The notes under the pieces were generated by a model. It was not told the DNA's origin and ran no database searches. It worked only from the letters and a program-made list of their open reading frames with translations. From assembly GCA_038205115.1 (NCBI GenBank), contig JBBRCE010000011.1:1-64000 (forward strand): a stretch of 64,000 nucleotides of DNA, written 5' to 3'. The translations under genes and the position numbers were made by a program. This document shows, one piece after another, positions 9,232 to 17,232 of this stretch; positions within the stretch are counted from its first letter, which is position 1, and every line of letters starts with the position of its first letter. The DNA comes from JBBRCE01 sp038205115 (GTDB lineage: Bacteria > Planctomycetota > Planctomycetia > Pirellulales > JBBRCE01).

Positions 9232-9840
9232 ATGGCTTTTACCGTACCGCCGTTGCCATACGCTAACGATGCTTTGGAACCGCACATCGACGCCAAGACG
9301 ATGGAAATTCATCACGATAAGCATCACAACGCTTACGTCACCAATCTCAACGCCGCCATCGAAGGCAGTGCGTTGGGCGATCAATCGATCGAATCGCTGG
9401 TTGCCAAGATCGATAGCGTGCCGGAAAACATCCGCACCGCCGTCCGCAACAATGGTGGCGGACATGCCAATCACTCGCTGTTCTGGTCCATCATGGGCAA
9501 AGACAAAGGCGGCAAGCCAACCGGCAAATTGGCCGCGGCCATTGATGCCGAACTCGGCGGCTTCGATAAATTCAAAGAAGCATTTTCCAAGGCAGGCACC
9601 ACGCGTTTTGGCAGTGGTTGGGCATGGCTGTCGGCCGATAAGACCGGCAAACTGGTTGTCGAAAGCACGCCTAACCAAGACAGTCCGCTGATGCACGGCA
9701 ACACGCCGCTGCTGGGTATGGACGTTTGGGAACACGCTTACTACCTCAAGTATCAGAACAAGCGTCCTGACTATATCGCCGCGTTTTTTAACGTCATCGA
9801 TTGGGACGCTGTCGCCAAGCGATACGACGCGGCCAAATAG
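9232..9840 (+). CDS. sodA: superoxide dismutase, Mn type
   Basis: A 202-residue enzyme, normal length for the Fe/Mn family, that converts superoxide to oxygen and hydrogen peroxide in the cytoplasm (no signal peptide). The metal ligands are all visible: His27, His81 (in 'GGGHANHSLFW'), Asp164 and His168 (in 'DVWEHAYY'). Gly77 together with Gln149 in 'NQDSPLM' is the arrangement typical of manganese rather than iron enzymes. The ATG follows a strong GAGGGAG ribosome-binding site. A clear intrinsic terminator lies 60 bp after the stop, so the gene is likely a single transcription unit or the last of a short one. Confidence 0.97.
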   Translation: MAFTVPPLPYANDALEPHIDAKTMEIHHDKHHNAYVTNLNAAIEGSALGDQSIESLVAKIDSVPENIRTAVRNNGGGHANHSLFWSIMGKDKGGKPTGKLAAAIDAELGGFDKFKEAFSKAGTTRFGSGWAWLSADKTGKLVVESTPNQDSPLMHGNTPLLGMDVWEHAYYLKYQNKRPDYIAAFFNVIDWDAVAKRYDAAK

Positions 9841-9899
9841 CGCGCGTTCCGACTGTCGTATTCCAAAGGCAGTCTGACTGAAAACGTAGAATTCACAGA

Positions 9900-9939
9900 A
9901 GCCCGTTCGACCCTCGACGCCGAACGGGCTTTTGTTCTT
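9900..9939 (+). terminator. intrinsic terminator after sodA
   Basis: A perfect 10-bp inverted repeat (AGCCCGTTCG at 9900-9909, CGAACGGGCT at 9921-9930) with an 11-base loop, followed by a T-rich run at 9930-9939. This is a textbook Rho-independent terminator for the superoxide dismutase transcript. Confidence 0.9.
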
Positions 9940-9979
9940 AAATCACCCTCCGCAATTTTTCCTCGGCGATCGACATTCC

Positions 9980-10711
9980 ATGCCCCGACACGACGGCCGC
10001 AGCGACAACCAACTCCGCCCAATCAAAATCACGCGCCGCTGCACACGCGCCGCGCCGGGCAGCGTGTTGATACAAGCCGGAGGAACCACCATCCTGTGTA
10101 CGGCCAGCATTGCCGAAAGTGTGCCCGAGTGGATGAAGGGGCGGGGCGAGGGTTGGCTGACCGCCGAATACAATATGCTGCCCGGCAGCACCAGCCCTCG
10201 CAAAAAGCGCGAGCGCGACGGTAAAGTCGATGGCCGCACCACCGAAATCCAGCGCTTGATCGGCCGCAGTCTGCGGGCGATTGCCGATCTCGCTGCATTG
10301 GGCGAACGCACGTTAATGCTCGATTGCGATGTGATCGAAGCCGACGGCGGCACGCGTACCGCCAGCATCACCGGCGCGTACATTGCCGCCTGCGATGCGC
10401 TGGAAACCGTCCGCGCCAAGCTCGATCCCGCGCGGCCAGTGCTGCGTGACAGCGTCGCCGCGGTGAGCGTTGGCATTGTGGACGATCGGCCGCTGTTGGA
10501 TTTGGACTATCGCGAAGACTTTGCCGCGGCCGTGGATATGAACGTGGTCATGACGGGTGGCGGCCGCTTTGTCGAAGTGCAAGGCACCGGCGAAGAAGCC
10601 ACATTCTCGGAAGAAGAACTCAACGCGCTGGTCGCGCTCGCCCGCGGCGGCATCCAGCAACTGGCGCAGTTCCAGCGCCAAGCGCTGGCGGGCCAACCGC
10701 TCACGCCGTGA
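9980..10711 (+). CDS. rph: ribonuclease PH
   Basis: A 243-residue phosphorolytic 3'-5' exoribonuclease that trims tRNA precursor 3' ends in the cytoplasm. The frame is open from 9932, but those bases overlap the T-run of the upstream terminator. The ATG at 9980 gives the normal N-terminus ('MPRHDGRSDNQLRPI'). Family hallmarks are 'GWLTAEYNMLPGST', the Arg-rich 'RDGKVDGRTTEIQRLIGRSL', the phosphate-site region 'DCDVIEADGGTRTASI' and the ending 'TGEEATFSEEEL'. Length matches other RNase PH proteins. It converges on the minus-strand propeller gene with only 39 bp between stops, and no clear terminator is seen there. Confidence 0.95.
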   Translation: MPRHDGRSDNQLRPIKITRRCTRAAPGSVLIQAGGTTILCTASIAESVPEWMKGRGEGWLTAEYNMLPGSTSPRKKRERDGKVDGRTTEIQRLIGRSLRAIADLAALGERTLMLDCDVIEADGGTRTASITGAYIAACDALETVRAKLDPARPVLRDSVAAVSVGIVDDRPLLDLDYREDFAAAVDMNVVMTGGGRFVEVQGTGEEATFSEEELNALVALARGGIQQLAQFQRQALAGQPLTP

Positions 10712-10750
10712 TCGCCGCCGGTCACGCGCCGCGGATGAAAATCGCGCCGC

Positions 10751-12052
10751 TTACTTAGCCAGATCCGCGCACACCAGTTCTTTGTCGTTGCGGGCAAACA
10801 CGTGCTTGTTGGCGTAGGCCGGATGCGACCAACAAACTCCGCCCCGCTGGTTCAGTTGCGCCGTGGTTGGATCGATCAGCTTGGTGCGGCTGATTTCGTG
10901 GTAGCCTTCGGGCGATAGCGTGGCGATGATCAGTTCGCCACGTTCATTGAACATAAACATTCGCTCGCCATTCCGCACCATGTGGATCGTCGACCACCGC
11001 GCCCGCGGCACGGCTTCCTGGCTTTCCCATACGCGCCGGCCGGTCGTCGCATCCAGACAGCGAAACTGGCCGTAGCTGTCGACGCCGTACACGTTTTTGC
11101 CGTCGAAATACGGTGTGCCAATGATCGATTGCAGCGACTTGGTGTTCTGTTCGTCGGGGCCGACTTCATGCCACAGTATTTCGGCGGTCAACTGTTTGTC
11201 GTCCATTTTAGCCATCAGCGAACCATCGTAAAACGAGGTGACAAAGATGCGGTTGTCGTGAACAATCGGGCTGGCCACGTTAATCACCATCCGCGATGGC
11301 TTCATCGCCAATTTCCAGTAGACTTCGCCGTTGGCCGGATTCAGACCGGCAATACTGCCGCCGGTCCAACAGACAAGCACCGGTTTGCCCGCTTGTTGCA
11401 CCATGATGGGCGCGGAGTACGAAGCTTTATCATTCAAGGCTTTCCATTTTTCGTCCCCGCTGACTTTGTCCAGCGCAACGATGCAGGCGCCGCGGCCGCC
11501 AATCTGCAAGTAAATCAGATCGCCAACCACCAACGGTGAGGCGGCAATTCCCCAGATGGGCATCTCGATGGCGTACTCGGCTTTGAGATCTTTTTTCCAC
11601 AAAACTTTACCGCTGGCAGCGTCAAAACAAAACAAATGTCCCATTGCGCCCAGCGAATAGGCGCGGCCAGAGTCGATGCTGACGCTGGCGCGCGGGCCTG
11701 CCGGGTAGCTAATCGAATATTCGCAGTCGTAGGCGTAGCTCCAGACTTCTTCGCCTGTCTTCTCGTTAAAGCAATGCACCTGCTCAACTTGTTTGGGCTC
11801 CGTCAACTTATCCGTGACATACACGCGGCCATCGGCCACGGTTGGCCCGCTGTAGCCGGCACCAATTTTTGCGCGCCACTGGATCGGCAGTTTCTTATCG
11901 GCAAATTTTTCGACGATGCCGGTCTCCGTCCAAACGCCGTCGCGGTTCGGTCCGCGCCATTGCGGCCAATCTTCGGCGTGGGCGGCCGTCGAGACGACGA
12001 CGATTGCCAGAATCGCCGTTAAAAACATCGCTTGCCGCACTTGCCGAAACAT
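10751..12052 (-). CDS. exported BamB/PQQ-like beta-propeller protein
   Basis: A 433-residue protein. The ATG is preceded by GGAG at good spacing and followed by a signal peptide ending 'VVVSTAAHAEDWPQWRGP'. The 'DWPQWRGPNRDGVW' opening is characteristic of a large planctomycete family of PQQ-binding-like propellers. Blades with 'CFDAASGKVLWKKDL', 'ALDKVSGDEKWKAL' and 'CLDATTGRRVWES' repeat about eight times. The family resembles quinoprotein dehydrogenases and BamB, but a catalytic Asp-Pro-Asp calcium site was not identified, so enzyme activity should not be assumed. The protein is likely periplasmic. It is upstream of nothing obvious on its strand and converges with rph. Confidence 0.85.
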   Translation of the reverse strand: MFRQVRQAMFLTAILAIVVVSTAAHAEDWPQWRGPNRDGVWTETGIVEKFADKKLPIQWRAKIGAGYSGPTVADGRVYVTDKLTEPKQVEQVHCFNEKTGEEVWSYAYDCEYSISYPAGPRASVSIDSGRAYSLGAMGHLFCFDAASGKVLWKKDLKAEYAIEMPIWGIAASPLVVGDLIYLQIGGRGACIVALDKVSGDEKWKALNDKASYSAPIMVQQAGKPVLVCWTGGSIAGLNPANGEVYWKLAMKPSRMVINVASPIVHDNRIFVTSFYDGSLMAKMDDKQLTAEILWHEVGPDEQNTKSLQSIIGTPYFDGKNVYGVDSYGQFRCLDATTGRRVWESQEAVPRARWSTIHMVRNGERMFMFNERGELIIATLSPEGYHEISRTKLIDPTTAQLNQRGGVCWSHPAYANKHVFARNDKELVCADLAK

Positions 12053-12167
12053 GAAAAACTCCGCTGCGGTGATAGGCCCGAAAATGGTGAGTCGCCATTA
12101 TACGCAATTTGGCCGCGCCGCGGGGAGACCGCAAAAGCCCAACTGGCCGTCGAGCGTAGGATGCACG

Positions 12168-13655
12168 TTATTTTTCCGTCCGCAGTTTGACCACCACGCG
12201 AATGTGTTCATTCTCTGGCCGATCTTGCGCCGCGGGATAGTCGAGCGTAGCCACGCCATCGGTCAGTTGGTACGGCGGCGTTTTGCCGGTGAATGGGTCG
12301 ATGGGAATCGGCGCGATCGTGACTTGGTCGAGCGACGCCGGCAACTTGCTCTGGTTAGCCGCGGCGTGCAGCCTTAACGCTTCGACCGTGCGGACGATCG
12401 CCAAGTCTCGCTGCAGGCGGACTTCCGTCACGCGTACCGGTTGAATGGCCGGCAGCATTAGCGTGGCCAACGGAATGATTTCGCGATCGCGGGCCGATTT
12501 CAGAGTTTGCTCCGCGGCTTGCATGCCTACTTGCGCTTGCCAGAACGGCACGTAATGCCAGCGAAACATCTCGTCGCGCAAATCTTCGTAGGTCAGCCTG
12601 CTGTACAGCAGCATGGCCTTCGGCGGCGGCATGGCGTCGATTGCTTTTTGATCGTAGCCAAACGTTCTCAATCCCGCTTTCGCCTTGGGATATCCGGACA
12701 ACATGATCCAGGTTTTGCCCGCCACCATCTTGGCGACATCGCGCCAGTCGTCTTTCTGTCCGTCGACGGCCAGCAGCGGCGTCAGTCCGTTCCATTTGGC
12801 CATATAGGCGGACCACTCGGCTTGCCACTGCGCGTCGCTGCGGTCGGCCTGCTCGACGTTGCGAAGTTGCGGAAACATGAGTTGGACGAAAGCACTTTCG
12901 GTATCCAACGCGGCACGCAGATCCACAAAATGTTCGGGCAGCGCGGAGACCGCCCAATAAAGGTTCGGAGCGTCGGCCGCTTGTTCCAATTCACGCAGTT
13001 GACTGACCATCTCGCCGGAAATGGTGATGCCAACTAGCCCGTTGATGAGCAGCGGCGTTTCCGCCACATGGCGACCGAGCGTCAGACCGGTCCGCAACGT
13101 ATCGATCGCTTCGTCGTATTGCTTTTCGGCAATTTGCAGCCGAACTTGCAGCGCCAGAAGGTGGGCAATGTTGCGCAGCTCCTGCAATTCGGGCAGCAAC
13201 ACGGTGAACGGATTTTGTTCTTCGCGAATCGGCAAGTCCCAGTCACAGGTGGTACGCCTCGTGCCCATTCGCACTTCATGCAACACGGACCCGGCCTGCT
13301 GGAGAATCTCGCGAGTTTCTTTTTTAGGCAACTTTTCCAAGGGCAGCGCTACGAGTTCGCCAATTCGCCGCTGCATGGCCTTTTCTCCGAGCGCAGAATT
13401 GTCCTTGAATAAAATAATCGCTCGCGAATAAAGCGACGCGGCATTGCCGACGTTCTGCTCCACAAACGAGCACTGCAGCCGATACTTGAGCGCCGGACGC
13501 GGTGCCGCAGCAGGCGAAATCGTCATTTGCAGCGTCGTCGGATCGGCCGCGCGGGCGGAGTTGGACAGCAACCCGCCAACCAGCAATAGCCCGCACACGC
13601 CCGTAAATGCAGCCGATCGTCGCGCCACCCAGCGAGTGGGATGTATTGTTTTCAT
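12168..13655 (-). CDS. exported protein, function unknown
   Basis: A 495-residue protein with a signal peptide ('GVCGLLLVGGLLSNSARAAD'). The ATG has GGAG nine bases upstream. The mature chain is mostly helical, with a TPR-like section near residues 150-200 ('LALQVRLQIAEKQYDEAIDTLRTGLTLGR'). The last 80 residues ('RTVEALRLHAAANQSKLPASL' region followed by 'IPIDPFTGKTPPYQL') resemble the tail seen in many planctomycete exported proteins and in pilin-like proteins. No enzymatic motif was recognised. The gene lies 112 bp upstream of nothing on its strand but directly downstream of the sigma/anti-sigma pair, so it may belong to the same transcript. Confidence 0.7.
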   Translation of the reverse strand: MKTIHPTRWVARRSAAFTGVCGLLLVGGLLSNSARAADPTTLQMTISPAAAPRPALKYRLQCSFVEQNVGNAASLYSRAIILFKDNSALGEKAMQRRIGELVALPLEKLPKKETREILQQAGSVLHEVRMGTRRTTCDWDLPIREEQNPFTVLLPELQELRNIAHLLALQVRLQIAEKQYDEAIDTLRTGLTLGRHVAETPLLINGLVGITISGEMVSQLRELEQAADAPNLYWAVSALPEHFVDLRAALDTESAFVQLMFPQLRNVEQADRSDAQWQAEWSAYMAKWNGLTPLLAVDGQKDDWRDVAKMVAGKTWIMLSGYPKAKAGLRTFGYDQKAIDAMPPPKAMLLYSRLTYEDLRDEMFRWHYVPFWQAQVGMQAAEQTLKSARDREIIPLATLMLPAIQPVRVTEVRLQRDLAIVRTVEALRLHAAANQSKLPASLDQVTIAPIPIDPFTGKTPPYQLTDGVATLDYPAAQDRPENEHIRVVVKLRTEK

Positions 13656-13767
13656 GATCCGCTGCTCCGAATGTTTTCGAAATTGATATGCAATCCACTG
13701 CCTAAAACGAAATGGCCGACTGCCAATTGCCGACGGCGCAGTCTCTGACGATTCAATCTTCGACGGC

Positions 13768-14277
13768 TCATCCGCCTTCTTGGGCGTTCAGCAACTCACG
13801 GTACTGACCAGCCGAATAGATAACCGGCGTGTCGGCGCCGGGAGGATCGCTGCCGGTCAGCGATTCCAGGCCATCGGCCAGAACACGTCGCCGCAGCGAG
13901 AGGTAATTCGATGCGTCCAGCGCCGCGCTGCTCAACTGTCGGGCAAACGCTTGCGGCTCAATATTGGTCGGCGCTTGCGGTTCAGCGCTCGTGGTCAACG
14001 TTGCGGCAATCGGAACTTCCACATAGACGACTCTTGCCGGCTGCGCCGCCGCCGCCCGCCACTGCCAGACCAGGACTAACGAAATCAACAGCAGCGCCGC
14101 GGTGCTCAACGCCCAAGCCCAAGCGAACGCTGCGATCTTTGGCGGCCGCACACGTACGCTGGCTCGTCCCGCGGCAAACATGATTTGATCTTGATCCATT
14201 TCAACAGCTGCCGGCGCGAGCGTCCGCAAACGTGCCGCAAATTCGTCTAACCCATTTGGCAATGGTGAATCGTTCAT
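13768..14277 (-). CDS. single-pass membrane protein, probable anti-sigma factor
   Basis: A 169-residue protein with one transmembrane segment near residues 52-70 ('AWALSTAALLLISLVLVWQW'), a cytoplasmic N-terminus of about 50 residues and an exported C-terminal part. No zinc-binding anti-sigma motif (His-x3-Cys-x2-Cys) is present and sequence similarity was not recognised. The functional guess rests on position: its ATG overlaps the stop of the ECF sigma gene by four bases (ATGA), so the two are translationally coupled, which is the standard arrangement for a sigma factor and the membrane protein that holds it inactive. It could instead be a co-expressed target. Confidence 0.6.
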   Translation of the reverse strand: MNDSPLPNGLDEFAARLRTLAPAAVEMDQDQIMFAAGRASVRVRPPKIAAFAWAWALSTAALLLISLVLVWQWRAAAAQPARVVYVEVPIAATLTTSAEPQAPTNIEPQAFARQLSSAALDASNYLSLRRRVLADGLESLTGSDPPGADTPVIYSAGQYRELLNAQEGG

Positions 14278-14795
14278 GGCGTGTCCACACCTTTCTTGAT
14301 ACCGATTTGTTCGCGAAGTCGTCGCAGTCCCGACTCATAACGGCGATGCGCGGTGCTGGCTGGCAGCCCTGTCACGTCCGCCAACTGCGCGAACGTCAAT
14401 CCGCCCCACAAATGTCCCACAATCACTTCGCGTTCATCCGCGGGCAATTCGGCCAACGCCGCAGTTGCCGTTTGTGCGTCGATCGCCGCGTCGGCATTTA
14501 CCGTAAACCATGCTGGTCGCGCACCGGCCACCACACGCTCGTGCTTCAGGCGGCGATCCGCCGCGCGGGCGTAACTGATTGCACGATTCCGCACCACGCG
14601 GTAAATCCAGGCCACCGGACATTGCGGCCAACGCGGTTGTCGGGCGAGTTCCAAAAACGATTCCTGCACGACATCTTCCGGCCAGCGACACCAAGTCCGC
14701 GCAAACAGCGTGAGTGCGGCCGCGTGCCGCTCCACGAATGGCCGCAGCTGTTCGGGCTTAATCGATTCGTCGTGATTGTCTGGTGCTTTGTTCAC
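14274..14795 (-). CDS. ECF (sigma-70 family) RNA polymerase sigma factor
   Basis: A 173-residue protein. Region 2 spans about residues 18-85, with the 'DVVQESFLELARQP' helix and 'WIYRVVRNRAISYARAADRR'. Region 4 spans about 110-165, with 'ALAELPADEREVIVGHLWGGLTFAQLAD' (read in two parts) and the helix-turn-helix 'GLPASTAHRRYESGLRRLR'. The length and two-domain layout are normal for ECF sigma factors. The start is a GTG at 14795 without an obvious ribosome-binding site, so a nearby alternative is possible. It is coupled by an ATGA overlap to a membrane protein and faces, divergently over 161 bp, a large exported repeat protein that is a candidate target. Confidence 0.9.
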   Translation of the reverse strand: MNKAPDNHDESIKPEQLRPFVERHAAALTLFARTWCRWPEDVVQESFLELARQPRWPQCPVAWIYRVVRNRAISYARAADRRLKHERVVAGARPAWFTVNADAAIDAQTATAALAELPADEREVIVGHLWGGLTFAQLADVTGLPASTAHRRYESGLRRLREQIGIKKGVDTP

Positions 14796-14956
14796 TGTGA
14801 ATGAAGACGCCGGCCAGCACGCGGCATCCCAAACATTTTGTTAATCGTTTGACAGCAGTCTCAGCGCTCGGATATCCGCAACCACATACGGCGCGAATTG
14901 TGCATCCAGCGTTGGTCGCTGAAATCCGAGTCGTTGGTAATTTCGAAAGGGCTTAT

Positions 14957-17143
14957 ATGCGTATCGTTTCAAAAGCAGGGCCAATTGCCGTCATCATAGC
15001 ATTTGCAGCGGCGCAAATTGCGGTGTCTGCGCCTCCCAGTTCCGGCGGAGGGGGCAGTGGCGGCTCGGGCCGATCAGGCGGTGGAGGCGGAGCGGCACGG
15101 TCGGGAAACACTGGCGGCGCAGCGGCGAAGGCGGGTGCTCCGGCAGCGGCCATGAATCCGAACAATCGTCCTGCCAGCCCAACGAAGCAGCCTAGCACCG
15201 CGAATAATGGTACCAATCCTGCAGCGACCGGTGGAACTGTCAATGGTGCGAATCCCAATGTGAATTCCGCGACGAATTCCGGCACGGGATCGTCAAGCGG
15301 TGCCAACCGCATCGGCGGCGCGGCTGGCGGAGCAGCACGCACCAACCCCGTCAACAACACAGTCGGTAGTGGTTCGAATATGACAATCCCGCCGATCGGC
15401 TCCTCGCCGCAAAGCGCGACGAATTCTAACACCACGGGCGGCAACACCACGAACGGCCACACCAGCGGCATCGCAGCCGATGCCAAACCCGCGTCGCCCG
15501 CTGTGGCCAACCCGGCCGCCGCCACACCTGCGACGTTCAACAGCAACATTCCGGCTGACACCCCGTTGCAGCCATCGTCGACCAATGCCGCCAATGCAAA
15601 CACACCCATCGACGCACCTGCCAGCAACCGTCTTGGCGGCGCGAGTGGTGCGTCTGCCCCGATCGCGACGGGCACGCAGCAACCACTGAACGCCAGCGGT
15701 ACGTCAGCGGGCTCTGCACTCACCACGGACCCCGTGACTGCTGCTAGTTCAAACGGCAACACCGCGAACAACGGGGTGATTTCCACCAATGGCAACCAAG
15801 TCGGCAGCGGGGCGTCCGTGACTGGCACGAATCGCAACGCTGCCAGCGGGAGCGGCAACGGCGCAGCCAACACAAATCTCGCCAATCGTTCTGGCACCGG
15901 TGCAGGCGGCTCGGGGACCAACGCAAATGCAATTGGCGGTGGCGCGGCAAACGTCGCCATGCCGGCTTATTCTACGCCGGCCAGTAGTCCGGTCGATGCC
16001 GCTAGCTCCAACGGAAATACCGCCAACAATGGTGTGTTGTCGAGCAACGCCAATCAGGTGGGCAGCGGTGCGTCCGTCACCGGCACAAACCGTAATGCCA
16101 CGAACGGTGGAGGAAATGGCGCTGCGAACACGAACTTTGCGAACAGTTCCGGTAGTGGGACGAGTGGCTCAGGCACGAACGCCAACGCGATCGGTGGAGG
16201 TGGTACCACGGGCAACAGCGTGTATTCAGTTTCGCCGACAACGGATCCTGTCAGCGCCGCGAGTTCCAACGGAAATACCGCCAACAACGGTGTTATATCG
16301 AATAATGCGAATCAACTTAGCAGTGGCGCGTCGGTCACCGGTACCAATCGGAATGCACTGAATGGCGGGGGCAACGGCACTTCGAATGTTGATTTTGCTA
16401 ACACCGTCGGCTCTGGCAGCACGGGATCCGGCACGAATCGCAACGCGTTCAATGGCGGTGGCAATGGTACGCCGTACAATGCAACGACCGCGAGCGGTTT
16501 CTCCGGCTTGAGCGGTGGTTTCTCCAGCAGTGGAATGTACGTCGGCAGCGGATACCTGACCAATGGCGGTGTGCAGTCCGGAAGTTATTTTGGCTCAAAC
16601 GCATTCGGTGGAACCGCTGCGCCCTACTTTGGCACGTATGCGCCGTCGAGTTCGTTGACGTTAGGCTTCTACCCCGGTGGATTCACCAGCGGTGGCCTGC
16701 TGGGCAGCGATTCCAACTTATCGTCAGCCTCTGTTTCCACGGGGGGTGTAAATGATTCAGGCGCGGACCGCGTCAACCGCGCGCTGCCCGTGCCCAATGA
16801 CCCGAACCAAGTGCCGGCCGCCACTTCGAATTCGTCCTCGAAACCTGCCACGATCGGCAGCGTCGAACCGATTCGTTCGGTATCGCAACCAGCGGCAGCT
16901 CAGCCGGCGAGATCGTCACCGAGCGCTTCGGCAGGAGAATCGCCAACAGGTGTCCATGGTGCCAAGAAATCCGCCGATGCTTCGCCGACGCTGGCCAAGC
17001 CAACTCCGGCCGCTCCCGGATCACCCAACGGAAACGGCGCCTCTCTGAGCGATACCTCTCCTTACCACGCCGAGACCACGGTTGCCGAACCGCAACCAGC
17101 CGCTGTCAAGCCGGGAACCGCATTGCCGAGCAAGTCCAAGTAA
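14957..17143 (+). CDS. exported Gly/Asn/Ser/Thr-rich repeat protein
   Basis: A 728-residue low-complexity protein. The frame is open from 14801, but the ATG at 14957 has AAGGG upstream and leads straight into a signal peptide ('AVIIAFAAAQIAVSAPP'). The N-terminal third is Gly/Ala/Asn-rich. The centre holds three copies of an 86-residue repeat ('AASSNGNTANNGV', 'SGASVTGTNRNA', 'SGTNANAIGGG'). A Gly/Ser/Tyr/Phe-rich segment follows near residues 515-585, then a Pro/Ala/Ser-rich tail. It has almost no Cys and few charged residues, which suggests an extended, perhaps self-assembling extracellular or cell-wall protein. Function is unknown. It is divergent from the ECF sigma gene. Confidence 0.75.
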   Translation: MRIVSKAGPIAVIIAFAAAQIAVSAPPSSGGGGSGGSGRSGGGGGAARSGNTGGAAAKAGAPAAAMNPNNRPASPTKQPSTANNGTNPAATGGTVNGANPNVNSATNSGTGSSSGANRIGGAAGGAARTNPVNNTVGSGSNMTIPPIGSSPQSATNSNTTGGNTTNGHTSGIAADAKPASPAVANPAAATPATFNSNIPADTPLQPSSTNAANANTPIDAPASNRLGGASGASAPIATGTQQPLNASGTSAGSALTTDPVTAASSNGNTANNGVISTNGNQVGSGASVTGTNRNAASGSGNGAANTNLANRSGTGAGGSGTNANAIGGGAANVAMPAYSTPASSPVDAASSNGNTANNGVLSSNANQVGSGASVTGTNRNATNGGGNGAANTNFANSSGSGTSGSGTNANAIGGGGTTGNSVYSVSPTTDPVSAASSNGNTANNGVISNNANQLSSGASVTGTNRNALNGGGNGTSNVDFANTVGSGSTGSGTNRNAFNGGGNGTPYNATTASGFSGLSGGFSSSGMYVGSGYLTNGGVQSGSYFGSNAFGGTAAPYFGTYAPSSSLTLGFYPGGFTSGGLLGSDSNLSSASVSTGGVNDSGADRVNRALPVPNDPNQVPAATSNSSSKPATIGSVEPIRSVSQPAAAQPARSSPSASAGESPTGVHGAKKSADASPTLAKPTPAAPGSPNGNGASLSDTSPYHAETTVAEPQPAAVKPGTALPSKSK
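15728..16480 (+). repeat. 258-bp tandem coding repeat, three copies
   Basis: Three in-frame repeats start at 15728, 15986 and 16244, an exact 258-bp (86-residue) spacing. Each starts near 'AASSNGNTANNGV', continues with 'SGASVTGTNRNA' and ends with a 'GSGTNxNA' block; the third copy is partly degenerate. Exact spacing with many synonymous differences points to old duplications maintained by protein-level selection. Confidence 0.85.
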
Positions 17144-17232
17144 TTGCGCCGCGCCAGCGGTACTGCAGTTCAGTTGACGGGCTTGCATATAATGAACGAC
17201 GGATAGTCCCGAAGTTCATTGCGAGTGTTGAA

